From positions 28,449,201-28,513,200 of the forward strand of contig CM039510.1 in NCBI GenBank assembly GCA_022432975.1: a DNA stretch of 64,000 bases, read 5' to 3'. The position numbers and the translations under genes are program-made. Source of the stretch: Begonia masoniana (lineage: Eukaryota > Streptophyta > Magnoliopsida > Cucurbitales > Begoniaceae). Every line of letters begins with the position of its first letter. The first letter of the stretch is position 1. Of this stretch, positions 25,328 to 37,241 are shown one piece after another. A model generated the notes under the pieces. That model made no database searches. It saw only the letters and a program-made list of their open reading frames with translations, and was not told the DNA's origin.

Positions 25328-25383
25328 TACTCTTGCTCAGTTTGGATCGGATGGCATGGGGCAGTCTCTGACTACATGTCCGG

Positions 25384-26306
25384 CCTTGTCACATCAAAAC
25401 AGCGGCCAGAAAGTAACTTGCATTAGCCGGGATGGTTCTTCTGACAGGTGGGGCATAGAGGGGCCATTGGTCGCTTTCCTTTTCCCTGGTCATCATTTGG
25501 ATTAAAGGGTCTCTTTATACCTTGTTGTTGTTGTGGTGGTCCCCTGTTCTGTTGCGGCTGCCATCCTTTGTTCTGACGTGGTGGCGGCTGAGTTTCCTTC
25601 GTGAATTTTCTTGGCTGTTCACGCTGTGCATATGCTGTCATTTTTGCCTCTTCCAGCTCCAAGGCCTTAGCCGTCATTTCGCCATAAGGTACATTGTGTA
25701 TCCCAGCAGTCTTTACTTTCATGTACAAACTCGGCTTCAGTCCTTGAACAAATTGGTAAATCCTGTCCTCATCATCCTCAATCAATCGGGGAGCAAACCG
25801 TGATAAAGCATCAAATTTGCATATGTAATCCGTCACAGAGCCAGTTTGTCGCAGATTCAAGAACTTCTTCTTCTTGTTGGCCCGAACAGTCCTATTGAAG
25901 TACTTGTCAAAGAAGGCAGTCTTAAACATTTCTTAGGTCATAGTTCCTGCATTAGTGGTGTTCTGGATTGAATCCCACCAATGCCTTGCACTCAATTCCA
26001 AATGAAAGACAGCATATGTGACCTTATCTCCTTCATCAACCTTTGCATACTTAAACATGTCCTCTATCTTTCGAACCCACTCCTCAGCATAAATAGGATC
26101 TGAAACATGTCCATTAAATATCGGGGGTCGAAGCCGGTGGAAACGCTCACCCCCATGATCATGAGTTGCATTAGTACTGGAGTTGCCTTGTTCCTCTCTA
26201 GCAGTCATCAGCGTTCGATCTGGCGAGATTGGCGCATGACCAACTCTGTCAACTGAGCAATGGCATTGCTATCCTCATTGGTCTCTCTCTACTGACCTCT
26301 AACCAT
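25384..26306 (-). pseudogene. gag: gag of element C
   Basis: The original start is probably the ATG at 26306 (MVRGQ, then a stop). The part at 25933-26208 reads GGERFHRLRPPIFNGHV, AEEWVRKIEDMFKYAKV and HLELSARHWWDSIQN. The part at 25423-25929 continues with FKTAFFDKYFNRTVR, FLNLRQTGSVTDYICKFDAL and a basic, Pro/Gln-rich end with CPTCQKNHPG, a first zinc knuckle. The second knuckle is decayed. A stop separates the two open parts. Confidence 0.9.
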
Positions 26307-26397
26307 TTTGGGATTCCTAGGACAAATAATTTTAGATACATCTTAGCTTAATGACATTTACTGAAATCATAAATACTTACAGTTGCTAGAGTGTACT

Positions 26398-27133
26398 CAG
26401 ATGACAATCTGTGCTGGGTGGCAGTCAGCAGAATCGATTTTAGAACCCGGTTTTGCTCTGATACCATAATTGTAACGACCCCAGAGGGATCGTCATTACT
26501 CACACTCTATTCATTTGATGAAATAACACTTACATCATCCGGTAACTTAAATAACCCTCATCTGCCGATCACTAGACGACAAAATTAAACTTACATCTTC
26601 CGATGGCTTAAACACTCTACATCTACCGGTCTCTGGGCGATGAAATAACACTTACATCATCCGGTAACTTAAATAACCCTCATCTGCCGATCACTAGACG
26701 ACAAAATTAAACTTACATCTTCCGACAGCTTAAACACTCTACATCTACCGGTCTCTGGGCGATGAAATAACACTTACATCATCCGGTAACTTAAATAACC
26801 CTCATCTGCCGATCACTAGACGACAAAATTAAACTTACATCTTCCGATGGCTTAAACACTCTACATCTACCGGTCTCTGGGCGATGAAATAACACTTACA
26901 TCATCCGGTAACTTAAATAACCCTCATCTGCCGATCACTAGACGACAAAATTAAACTTACATCTTCCGATGGCTTAAACACTCTACATCTACCGGTCTCT
27001 GGGCGATGAAATAACAGATGACAATCTGTGCTGGGTGGCAGTCAGCAGAATCGATTTTAGAACCCGGTTTTGCTCTGATACCATAATTGTAACGACCCCA
27101 GAGGGATCGTCATTACTCACACTCTATTCATTT
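26398..27133 (-). repeat. Duplicated leader/primer-site/LTR-end module flanking a 122-bp array
   Basis: A 119-bp segment (26398-26516) holding leader, primer site and the last LTR bases is repeated at 27015-27133, apparently without change. Between them lie four full copies of a 122-bp unit (starting 26517, 26639, 26761 and 26883, plus a partial at 27005) taken from the LTR. Replication slippage or unequal exchange between LTR repeats could produce it. Confidence 0.9.
26455..26466 (-). promoter_or_regulatory. Primer binding site of element C, copy 1
   Basis: The minus strand reads TGGTATCAGAGC, an exact initiator-Met tRNA type site. It is five bases from an LTR-end fragment at 26471. An identical second site lies at 27072-27083 beside the complete LTR. 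Confidence 0.9.
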
Positions 27134-29431
27134 TTGGTAATAATTTTTTTTTTACATAGTTTAGCTCAAGATGTCATGCACGATTCATTAGGCATCGCTC
27201 AGCAAAGGAATACATTACGCATCTGCGGCGGGCACGGTGTAACTACCGATGGCTAACACTCTACCTCTAGGGTTTATCATTCGGTAAATGTGCTTCTCAC
27301 GGAATTAAAACATGACCGCACTAACGACAAGATAACCCTCACGTCATCCGGTAACTAGACGACAAAACTAAACTTACATCTTTCGATGGCTTAAACACTC
27401 TACATCTACCGGTCTCTGGGCGATGAAATAACACTTACATCATCCGGTAACTTAAATAACCCTCATCTGCCGATCACTAGACGACAAAATTAAACTTACA
27501 TCTTCCGATGGCTTAAACACTCTACATCTACCGGTCACTGGGCGATGAAATAACACTTACATCATCCGGTAACTTAAATAACCCTCATCTGCCGATCACT
27601 AGACGACAAAATTAAACTTACATCTTCCGACAGCTTAAACACTCTACATCTACCGGTCACTAGATGACAAAATAGCACTCTCATCATCCAATAGACATAA
27701 CCTTCTCTGACTTCAAACTTCAATGGCATAACATTCATACTAATGAAAATCAGTAACTCAGCCATAATTCATATAACGGAAGACTTAAGCAAACAGACCA
27801 ACCAATGCTCCTTAAACTTATTTCCAGATTCAGTGGTCAACAGACATCTTTAAAAGGAGACTCAATGTTATAAAATAGACTCATCCTACTTAAACTATCA
27901 TGTTCATTATCATAACTAAAATCATAAAAACATTAACCAGGGGTCTCACTTGCCATCCAGCCACAGATTTGCTCCCTGAACACCTTCCACCAACCGAGCT
28001 TAGGCATCTTCATTAACTTTGAGATCCTCACCTGAAAACTCGTCACCTACATCATAAGGTTTAAACTATAAGCCTAATGCTTAGTAAGGAATGCAATACT
28101 AATAAGTATGCATGAATGCTCATTTTGAGAAAACAAATGCTCATGAATCTTTTCTTATTCATATTCATACTCAAAGTCTTCATTCTTGTTCATCATTCAT
28201 ATTCATTGTTCATAATCATCATTCATATACATCATTCATGTTCATCGTTCATATTCATTGTTCATAATCATCATTCATATACATCATTCATGTTCATCGT
28301 TCATATTCTTCGTTCACGTTGTGTGGATTAAGGGAGGATTTGTGCCGGTAAAGGGGGTTTGACAGTGAGAGTGCACATAGTTCCCTTACAGGTCGTATCA
28401 TGGTCCTTCTTTTAGACAGTGACATACGCCAAACCGCCCCCAACCCTCGCTTAATTCACGTTGCATAAGTTTTATATTTTTATCTTGTTCATGAGAAAGT
28501 ATGCTCTTAAAAATTTTCATATGCATAAAACATTCATGATGCATGAACATGAAGATTCTTAAATCATCAAGCTACAGAACAGAGCACCATTCGACATGAA
28601 ACCTTACCATTAAGCTAATCATCAGCATAAACATTAGACAGTAACATAAGGGAAACTTCTAATCATCGTATGAGTTTCTACCTAGCATCCTTTGATGTAG
28701 GGTCCTAATGACCGAGAAACCTACACATTCACTTACCTGGTCTCCTTAGCAATTTGACCTCCTTTCTCTTCAAACTTCTTCACCTAAAACATTTACATTG
28801 CAGTAGTTAAAACAAAATCCTATTAGTTCTAATCACAAGTCATCCTAGGATCTAATAGCTATAGTCACTCCCGAATCCTTAGTATAGTTCTCTGTGCAGT
28901 TTGAAATCCAAAACCCAAAACAGACAGATTCGATTAGCGATAACTCAGGGTTGGTTGTTTAATGTCCAAAATTGATTCGGAATGACATTACCACTTTTAG
29001 ATTTTAAAATATCCTTACAAATACTCGGCCATTGAAGAGTCCAGAACCTCAACACAAAGTTGAAAACATAGCTTAACGACTAAAAGTTAGCTACATTGCC
29101 AAACTCGTACCTTGAGCACAAAGTAGCAGAGAAGCAGCAAGGAAACGATCGTCGAAGAAGGGATTTCCTGCCGACAAAGAGCGAGAGCTCGGGAGAGAAA
29201 ATCGCCGAGAGTAATGACGGCTACAGTGAGGTTTAATTGGGGTTTGAATCCTTTCCATTTTCTTTAAATACTGGCCTCAATCCTCCATTATTACAACTTT
29301 GCCACACAACCTAGTTTAAATCCACATGTAATTAATTAAGCTTGACATAAAATTCTAATTCATGAAGATCGAATAATCATGGCCGTTAATTCAGTTAGGA
29401 AGTCACCTGGTTGAAGTTGTCGGGTGTTACA
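27088..29431 (-). repeat. 5' LTR of element C (2,344 bp)
   Basis: It starts (plus coordinates) TGTAACGACCCC and ends CGGGTGTTACA like its partner at 19556-21846. It differs mainly by holding more copies of the 122-bp unit (about 27300-27680) and by a shortened, rearranged stretch near 27220-27320. Confidence 0.94.
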
Positions 29432-29436
29432 GGTTT

Positions 29437-30546
29437 CACGATTTCTGTTTTTATGGAATCCTGTTAAAAGTTGTCAATTTTGTCTTTAAACTCTCCATCT
29501 ACCGTTTGTCTATATCGCCCGCCCAGTTTATTCACATCCACCTCAGTTTAAAATCATATCCATCGCTGCCTGCTGCCCGTTTAAAATCACATGTACCGCT
29601 ACCTTTAAAATCATGTCCACCGCTGCTCGCTGCCTTTTTTTAAACTACATCCACCGCTGCCAGCTGCCTTTTTTTAAACTACATCTACCGCTGCCCTTTA
29701 AAATCACTTCTACTGGTGAACAGTACAGTTCATTTCTGCCTGTATTTCACTTCTACCGCTAGACACTGTTCACTTTTGTTTTATTTACTTCTGCTGGTGA
29801 ACAGTGCATTTTTGCCTATTGTTTTATTCACATCCACCGCTGCCACTGTTCACTTTTGTTTTATTCACTTCTACCGGTGAACAGTGCACTTCTGCCTATT
29901 GTTTTATTCACATCCACCGCTGCCACTGTTCACTTCTTTTTTTATTCAATTCTGTGGGTGAATAGTGCACTTCTACCTACAGTCCACATTCTCTGCCCAA
30001 TTCACCTCTACCGGTGAACAGTAATCTTCTGCATGAAATTTTTACGTCTTCCGCTCAGTTTATTTACTTCTTTTGCCCTACATCACCCGACCCCGTCATT
30101 CACTGTAACCTTTCTATCCACTGTACAGTTTCTGGCTATGTTTCCATTTTTAAAGTATACTGTCATCATCTCCAGTCGTTCGATTCTATCCGTTTATTTT
30201 CACCGCTCAAATTTTAGTGTTCCAATCTTCTCATTTTTCTGCCAGAACCCTGTTGAAGCCGAAGTCAAGTCCATAATGAAAATCCCAGAACTGTTTTCAT
30301 TTCTCCCTGCTTCCAGCCTATCTGCTTTTCTTCTGTCATCCATTCTACTTTCTGATTTTAACTGTTTCCCGTTTCACTTTCAAATACAGAAAATGATATC
30401 TCTCTCTGTAAAGTTTTTAAGGGTTTGTTTGTTTATAAAAAGGTTCAGTCTGTTTTCTATTTCTTAAAAAAAAAATATGTCTCGTTTTGTGTAAAATGTC
30501 CCGAGTGATGGCTCCTCGGCTCCGATCGGGTCTGGGGGCTGTCACA
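29437..30546 (+). repeat. Solo LTR, right part (ends GGGGGCTGTCACA)
   Basis: This is the continuation of the LTR that starts at 17901. From 29480 to 30010 it is packed with variants of CATCCACCGCTGCC, CTACCGGTGAACAG and TTTAAAATCA, a degenerate minisatellite in the same relative place as the variable blocks of the other LTRs. The target duplication AAAAC follows at 30547. Confidence 0.88.
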
Positions 30547-30551
30547 AAAAC

Positions 30552-31439
30552 AGTTTTGCCAAAAGGGAAAAAATTCAAGTGAAACCCACAATTCGGTTAA
30601 GCAACCTAAACGAGTTATTACTAACAAACAACAATATATTTGCAGCACCATTTCATTTTACCATAAGGGTTTTGTTGTAGTATCGGAAAAGAAATTATGC
30701 AAGACAGTGAACTTGAATGATGCAAAACCAGCAACTAAAACAAAATTAAATCATCTTGGTTACCTAGCAGATTATGCTTGGAAATTTTCTTCAGATATGT
30801 GTAGAAATAGAATGAATACTTTCACGCAAACTGCTATTCAGACTCGCACAAACAAAAAATACCTGGTAGTGGTATCCATGTAATATCAACATGGGTATTC
30901 TGGAAATAATTTCGTGCTCAAGTGGGTATTCTGGAAGTAGAAACAGAAGAACAAAAAAACACAAATCCATGCACTATAGCAAGCACAGAACCAGAAAATG
31001 ATAGATCATGTGATGTTTAAATAAAGACCGAATAACCAAAATAATATTCATATAACGTGAGTTATTTGGGTTTGTCAAACAAGAATAAGGATTATTTGTT
31101 ATTATGCATGAAGATTATCGTTAGCTATGCTGAATAAGATATGCAACAATTTCAAGTTAACGTGGGTATTTTGGATGGTGGAAATCAGAGAAATGTAAAC
31201 TGAAACATAACAATAACACCCATGCATTAACACAAAAAGAAATCACGAGTTAGTGTTCTGGGCAGATAACAGAAACAAGATTCGTGCAATTATATCCAAG
31301 AAATTTTTACGTTTCTGCAAACTTTGCTAAAATAGAGTCATCGTGAACAAGCAAATAGGTCACAAAAACTATTCTTTTCAAAGGATAGTATACTGGTTAC
31401 TAAACAGAGACAAGTGGTTTCAATGATGCATAAACAATA
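30552..31439. other. A-rich stretch, no recognised gene
   Basis: No protein, RNA or terminal repeat is recognisable. Composition and wording (GTGGGTATTCTGGAA repeated, AACAGAAACA-like words) resemble 36279-37240, so both could belong to one Copia-like leader split by the LTRs at 31440-36278. It could also continue the Athila-like LTR cut at 17900. Confidence 0.35.
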
Positions 31440-33509
31440 TGTAATACCCGGTTCTATCAAACCATTTCTCTATTCCTTTTAAACTAATGGCACAATTTAT
31501 ATGGCAATATTAAATGTAGGGTTAGTGGATGACTAGGCAAGGGAATGAGGGTAATTAGAAATTTAAAGGTAGATAACGTATTTAAGGAAACTATTAATGA
31601 AGTAGCCGCCACTGTTTACTCCATTCCCTCTCCATTTTCAGCTCCTCAGCTTAGCAGAGCGCGATAGGAGACCTCTTCGACTTCCTCCAGCGATTTCCTC
31701 CGAACTTGGTGAGTTTTGCTTCTATTTCTTGTTACATTGTATCTATTGTTTGTAGGAGGGATGATAAATGAGGTTTTGAGAAGGCGGTAAGCGAGTGGTG
31801 GTTTCGGTTTAAGTTGAAATCGGGAATGCACAATGACTAGAGTTCCCAAAACAGTTTTCCTTAGATTTCTAGTGGTTTAGAATGAAGATTAGAGGGAATA
31901 TAATGTATGCTCTGTCTATGGTTTTAGGTTTGAGTAATACCCGAAGTAGCTTGCAACCAAGTTTTTCCAGGAGACAAGGTAAGTAAAGTTTGCTTGTGCC
32001 TTCGGGCCTACATCACAAAACATTAGGGTTTATATGCTGGAATGTATTTGTATGTCATGCATCATATTTTTTTAAAAAAAAGTATACGAAAATGAATTTG
32101 AATGCATGTTGGCATAGTGAGGATTGAACATATTGAAACAGGTGTGTGAATCAGTTTCACTGTTAAGGGAAGTAATCCGCCCCTTAATGAGACAGTGGAT
32201 ATTTATACTTTGAGAGAGTTGATCCAACTTCCAATTTCACAGGGGGATCTGAACATGTGAATCAGATTTGCTGTTAAGAGAATTTATCCGCCCCTTAATG
32301 AGCCAGTGGATGTATATACTTTGGGAGAGTTGATCCAGATTCCAATTTCACAGGGGATCTGCACAGAAACGAAACATGAACAACTGAGTTGAGAAAGTAG
32401 AAATTGCATGATTAGGAATTTATATATATTTCAGTGTTTCATTTCATTACAGCTTTACTTACTTAGCATTAAGCTAATAGATGAGTTTTTTGATGTAGGT
32501 GGTGAGGATACTGCAGGTGAATTTCCTAATTGCACAGATGATTAGATGTGGTTGGAGGAGTACATTCATGCCTCGGCCTGGTAAACTGATGAGGCGGGTT
32601 AACTGTTGTCTGATGGTGTGAAAGTTTAGTTGACAGTATTTCAATTTAAGTGTGTTGAATTTTCATTACAGAAGTGATTTCAATGTTTTGAATACAATTT
32701 CGAGATTTTCCTGTTAATAGTATTCTGTTGGGATTTAATGCTGGAACTCACTGGAACTTTAGTAATGTGATGGTTTGAAATGTTTTTGAATGGTTTTAGT
32801 GAAGTGAGTAAATTCTCTTCTATAGGTTGAGTTGTTGTTCTGTTGTCTATCGGAAGATGCCTTTAGTGGAAGCCATCGGATGATATAGAACGAAATTTAT
32901 TGTTTAGTGACCGGTGGATGTCGTGTGTTAATCCACCAAAAAATGTAGGAAATGTTTTGTCGTTTAGTGACCGGTGGATGTCGTGTGTTAATCCACCGGA
33001 AGTTGTAGGAAATGTTTTGTCGTTTTGTGACCGGTGAATGTCGTATGATAATCTACCGGAAGATGTAAGAAGTGTTTTGTCGTCTAGCCACCGGTGGATG
33101 CTGTATAGCGTCGATCATCCGGCTGACGTCACCGAAAGGTGTAGAGCGTATTTTGTCGTTTTGCCACCGGATGATGTCTTCTATTTTCTGTTTCAGCCCC
33201 TTTTGTTGACTTTATCCAGCGGGCGATGCGTTTGACTTTTGAAACCTATAAAGTGTTCTGCGATTTAATCCTTTATTCCTTTTGCCGATTATTCCCAAAA
33301 ATTTTAACTGAGTATTCAAACCTTGTACAATAGTTTTGTTTAACTCCTTTTTACTTAAATGATTTCCGCTGCAAGTTTCGAATATTATTGTTTTGAAGAT
33401 TCCGCTTATGTCAAGTTTTTTTCAAAAAAAAAAAATAAATACGGTTGAAATTTCTGTCATGTACGGGTATGGTGTGACGAACCGGGTTTCGATAACTCGG
33501 GGCGTTACA
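31440..33509 (+). repeat. 5' LTR of a gypsy element (2,070 bp)
   Basis: It starts TGTAATACCCGG and ends CGGGGCGTTACA, followed by a primer site at 33513. Intron-like signals: donor CTTG/GTGAGT at 31709 with acceptor TTTTAG at 31927, and donor CAAG/GTAAGT at 31979 with acceptor TTTTTGATGTAG at 32498. A 111-bp tandem duplication lies at 32146-32367. A variable block of ACCGGTGGATGTCGT-like motifs lies at 32850-33240. Confidence 0.9.
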
Positions 33510-33512
33510 GTG

Positions 33513-33524
33513 TGGTATCAGAGA
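33513..33524 (+). promoter_or_regulatory. Primer binding site after the LTR at 31440
   Basis: TGGTATCAGAGA lies three bases after the LTR end and is one base from the common TGGTATCAGAGC site. Confidence 0.85.
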
Positions 33525-33664
33525 CATTCAGTTAAACCGTTCAAAAGATCACTCATCAGTGCCAATCGTTGCATGGAAGTACTCCAAAAACTGTAAGTGT
33601 TTATGTTAAGTACAGTTATTAGATATTATAAAAATAGTTGACTCTGTACAGGAATATAGCAAAA

Positions 33665-33918
33665 ATGTCCAGACGACCGGGAAGGCCAAGAGTGCAGAGA
33701 GAGACACCAACTCCGGGAAGCACAGAAGATTCTAGTGTAATTGGACAGTTGACAGATCTAGTGCGACAGCAGGCAGAATTAATGCGCCAGCAATCCGATC
33801 AGCTAGGAGTACTGCTGAACCGAGAGGTACAAGGAAGTGCCAACTCGGGTTCTAGCAATGAGCATTCCGGGGATAGATTCCGGAGACTAAGACCACCCAC
33901 GTTGATTGAGTCTCTCTC
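33665..33918 (+). pseudogene. gag: gag N-terminal stub
   Basis: From the ATG at 33665 the protein starts MSRRPGRPRVQRETPTPGS, then QLTDLVRQQAELMRQQSDQL, LLNREVQG and DRFRRLRPPT. This matches in layout the gag starts of elements B and C (QLTELVNRQSQQLGLLLNRD; GGERFHRLRPP). Coding sequence stops making sense near 33915, where LTR leader sequence of another family begins, so everything after the first 80 or so residues is deleted. Confidence 0.85.
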
Positions 33919-36278
33919 AGCCAGCTACAACTCTTTTCAGCGATTGAGTCTTCAGCCTCCACCCTGACGAATTCACACCCTAGGTAAGACTCGTCAATGT
34001 AGTTGCTGGTTAACAATTTTGAGCTCTGTTTTTCAGCTAAGCTCTGTAGTTTCGGATTCTTCAATGGCAGAGTTATTTTAGTGACATTTTAGTCCGTATT
34101 TAGTAATGGCATTCCGATTCGAATCTGGACATTAAGATAATCGACTGTGTACAGCTGCTAGGTTGAATCTGATTATTTAGAATATGGAAACTGAATTCAC
34201 GCACACAAGGTTCTGACTAGAGAACCAAGAAGTACAAGTGTGTTAGAGAACCTAGAAGTACAAGTGTGTTAGATTTTAGGATAACTATTGGTTAAGACTT
34301 TTAGGATTTTGTTTAACTCTGTAATGTGAAATGTTATAGGTGAAGAAGATTGCAGAGAAGTGCTCCATTTGCTAAGGAAACCAGGTAAGTGAATGTGTAG
34401 GATTGCCCGGCCATTAGGGCCCTATATCACAGGGTACTAGTTAGAAGCTGTTTTTTCGATGTTTAAAGATTATCTGAGCTTTTGTCTGTTAGTTACGATA
34501 TTTGAACTGAAAGAATGACCCTTGTTAGATGTGTGATCTGTTCAGTAGAATGATGAACCAAGGGTATCCCTGCTCATACATCACGAATGTTTCTCTAGCA
34601 TATGAAAATGTTTTAAGTGCATGTTTTCTCTCATGAATAAAATATGAATATGAAACTTATACAACATGGATTATGAGAGGGTTGGGGGCGGTTTGGCGTA
34701 TGTCACTGTCCAAAAGAGGGACCAAGAATACGACCCGTAAGGGACTATGTACACTTTCACTGTCGAACCCCCTTTACCGGCACAAATCCTCACTTAATCC
34801 ATACAATGTAAATGATGAATGTAAATGATGAATATAAATGATGAATATGAATGATGAATATGAATAATGAATATGAACAAGAATATGAACAAGAACAAGA
34901 AAAGATTCATGAGCATGCATTTCTTTAAACTGTGCATTCATGCATATGTGTTAGCATTGCATTCCTTACTAAGTATTAGGCTTATAGTTTAAACCTTATG
35001 ATGTAGGTGAAGAATTAACAGGTGAGGATTCCAAATTCAATGAGGAAGCCTAAGGCTGGTTGCTGGATGGTACTCAGGGTGACAGTGCGTGGCTGGAAAA
35101 GGTGATTATGACCCATGGTTACTGCTCATGTGATGTCAGTAAGGATTACGAAAACTGAGGTTAAAATAGGATGAGTTTTCTCTTGTCATTAGATACTTGA
35201 ATATGACTGATACAATTTCTAAGTAAGATGGAGTTTCTCTTAAGAGTGTTATATTTTAAATATTACCTGTTTTAGCTTCTGAGCTCGAGAATGATTTTGA
35301 GAATTTATATATATGTGATGGACTGTTTTAATGAAGTCTTCCGCTATGTATACTCAGATTGAGTTTATGTTTAAGTCAGAGCAGAATTATATTGTCATGA
35401 TGAGAGTGTGTGAAAAATCTTGATGTCCTCTATGGGTAAATGTCAAAGGTGTTTGCCCACCGATGGATGTTTTCTGTCAGTAGAAGTCGTCTAATAAGTT
35501 AAGGTTTCCTGTCTTTAGGGTATAGTCTATCGGATGATGTTGTTTATTCTATCGGATGAGTAAATCATCCGGCTGACGTCATCGGCAGGAGTAGTTTAAA
35601 CTTTGTTATTTGTGATCGGATGATGTAGTTTATTTTATCGGATGAATGTATATAGGTTTTGTCGTCTAGCGATCGGATGGAGTCTTAATCGGATGAGTAA
35701 ATCATCCGGCTGACATCATCGGCAGGAGTAGTTAAAACTTTGTCGTTTGTGATCGGATGATGTTGTTTATTTTATCGGATGAGTGTATCTAGGTTTTGTC
35801 GTTTAGCGATCGGATGAGGTCTTAATGTGTCACGTGGGATACGCATGTCAATCAAATGATGTTGTTTATTCTATCAGATGATGTCTTCCATCAGATGATG
35901 TTGTTTATTCTATCGGATGAGTGTATATGAGTTTTGTCATTTAGCGATCGGATTAAGTTTAATGTGGCACGTGGGATACACATGTTGATCGGTGGATGTC
36001 TGTAAATCCATGCAACCCCGTGAACGATGAAGTCGTGAGGTCTGAGGGCACCTTCTTTCTGCCCGATCGTGTTAGGAAATCAATGTCTGAGTTTAGTTGC
36101 CCGGCTCTGCAATTAGTTATGCCGACAGTTTTATGGATGAGTCGAGTGTTGAAGAGTTAGTTTTGTCAAATATGACAATGGTTTAAAGTTCCTTAAAAAA
36201 AAATGAACAGAGAGAATATTTAGAGTGAAAGTTTCACGAAAATATGAATTAGTCTCGGCCCTTAACGAGGTCGTGACA
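33911..36278 (+). repeat. 5'-truncated LTR (ends GAGGTCGTGACA)
   Basis: The start of this LTR is missing; it begins in the exon-1-like leader and runs to 36278. Signals: donor CTAG/GTAAGA at 33984 with acceptor TTATAG at 34339, and donor CCAG/GTAAGTG at 34385 with acceptor TTATGATGTAG at 35006. The GGTTGGGGGCGGTTTGGCGT region and ATGAATRTGAA tract (34680-34900) match the inverted sequence of element C LTRs, so the families are related. ATCGGATGATGT motifs fill 35520-36010. Confidence 0.85.
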
Positions 36279-37241
36279 CTCTAATATCTTCCATGCATTA
36301 AAACATAACTGAACAGATGATTTTCTCAACGTAATATGCTGAATGAGTAAGCTGAATTAATAGTAAAGCATTCGTGGAACTTTTCTGGACAGTTTTAAAA
36401 CAGAAATGACATTCATATATTCATGGAAGATTTTGGATATTAGAAACAGATTCAAGAAAGAAAACACAACACAGGAAATATCAGAAACGAAACATTAGAC
36501 TAAACATCCAAGCAATATTTCAGAACACAGAAACAAACTTCTCAAGTGATCATGTTGATTTTAAACAGGAAGATAGTATCAAGTACGCGTAGAAATATTC
36601 TGGACAACAAAATAGAGAAGAACAGATAGGGATGAGAAACTTTGACAACAACAACAGAAATGGATGAAACAACAAAAGACACAGACACAAACAAAAACAG
36701 AGACAAAATAACAAGACAGACAGCTAAAACATAAGAAAAACAAAGACAAAAACACGTCAAAACAGAGCAATAAAACCAGAACAAAACATAAACGATTCAG
36801 CAAACATAAACACATTGGCAAGAACACAAAACAAAACAAGCAGAGAACAACAAAGAAAACAGACTACTATCTTACTAACAAAAAAATATATACGTGCACT
36901 GGTAAGATAGGCAAAATATAGTTCCTGCAATATGATCTATTCTGGTTAGCAAAAAACAGAACTCAATGACACAACAGAACAAATAGGAAAACAAAATATT
37001 ACGAAAACTAACCTTTCAAACGAACACTGAGACCTGCTGTTTCAACTAAGTAGAAACGAAGCTCAACCAAGTGGGTAATCATGGTTAGTAATAAGAAACA
37101 AACGAAAAAAGAAGAGAAACAGACTCAAAATGAAAACAAAGGCACTCGACAGAGAAAACACAAAACTAAAAGTCATAACAGAAAACTCAAAACAAAATAG
37201 AAATTGAGACAACACAGGAGCCTTTCGGCTCTAATACCACT
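36279..37241 (-). mobile_element. A-rich leader of a Copia-like element with primer site
   Basis: The stretch is rich in AACAGA and AAACAAAG words and has no convincing ORF. At its right end the minus strand reads AGTGGTATTAGAGCC (37227-37241), a Met-tRNA type primer site abutting an LTR end. It is therefore likely the leader between a 5' LTR on the right and lost coding sequence on the left, cut at 36278. Confidence 0.55.

Larger units (their letters stand above)
19556..29431 (-). mobile_element. Element C: nearly complete Tekay-like Ty3/gypsy chromovirus
   Basis: This 9,876-bp element has both LTRs (19556-21846 and 27088-29431), a perfect target duplication GGTTT (19551-19555 and 29432-29436), a polypurine tract, primer site, gag, protease, RT, RNase H, integrase and a chromodomain-like tail. 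It sits in an older solo LTR. The LTRs look very similar apart from repeat number, so the insertion is fairly recent, but several stops and frameshifts have inactivated it. A second, partial copy of the primer site and LTR end (26398-27087) is an unusual rearrangement. Confidence 0.95.

Noticed and set aside
36542..36839. Minus-strand ORFs rich in F, V, C and L resembling membrane proteins
   Set aside because: They are the antisense of an A- and CA-rich leader; hydrophobicity follows from composition.
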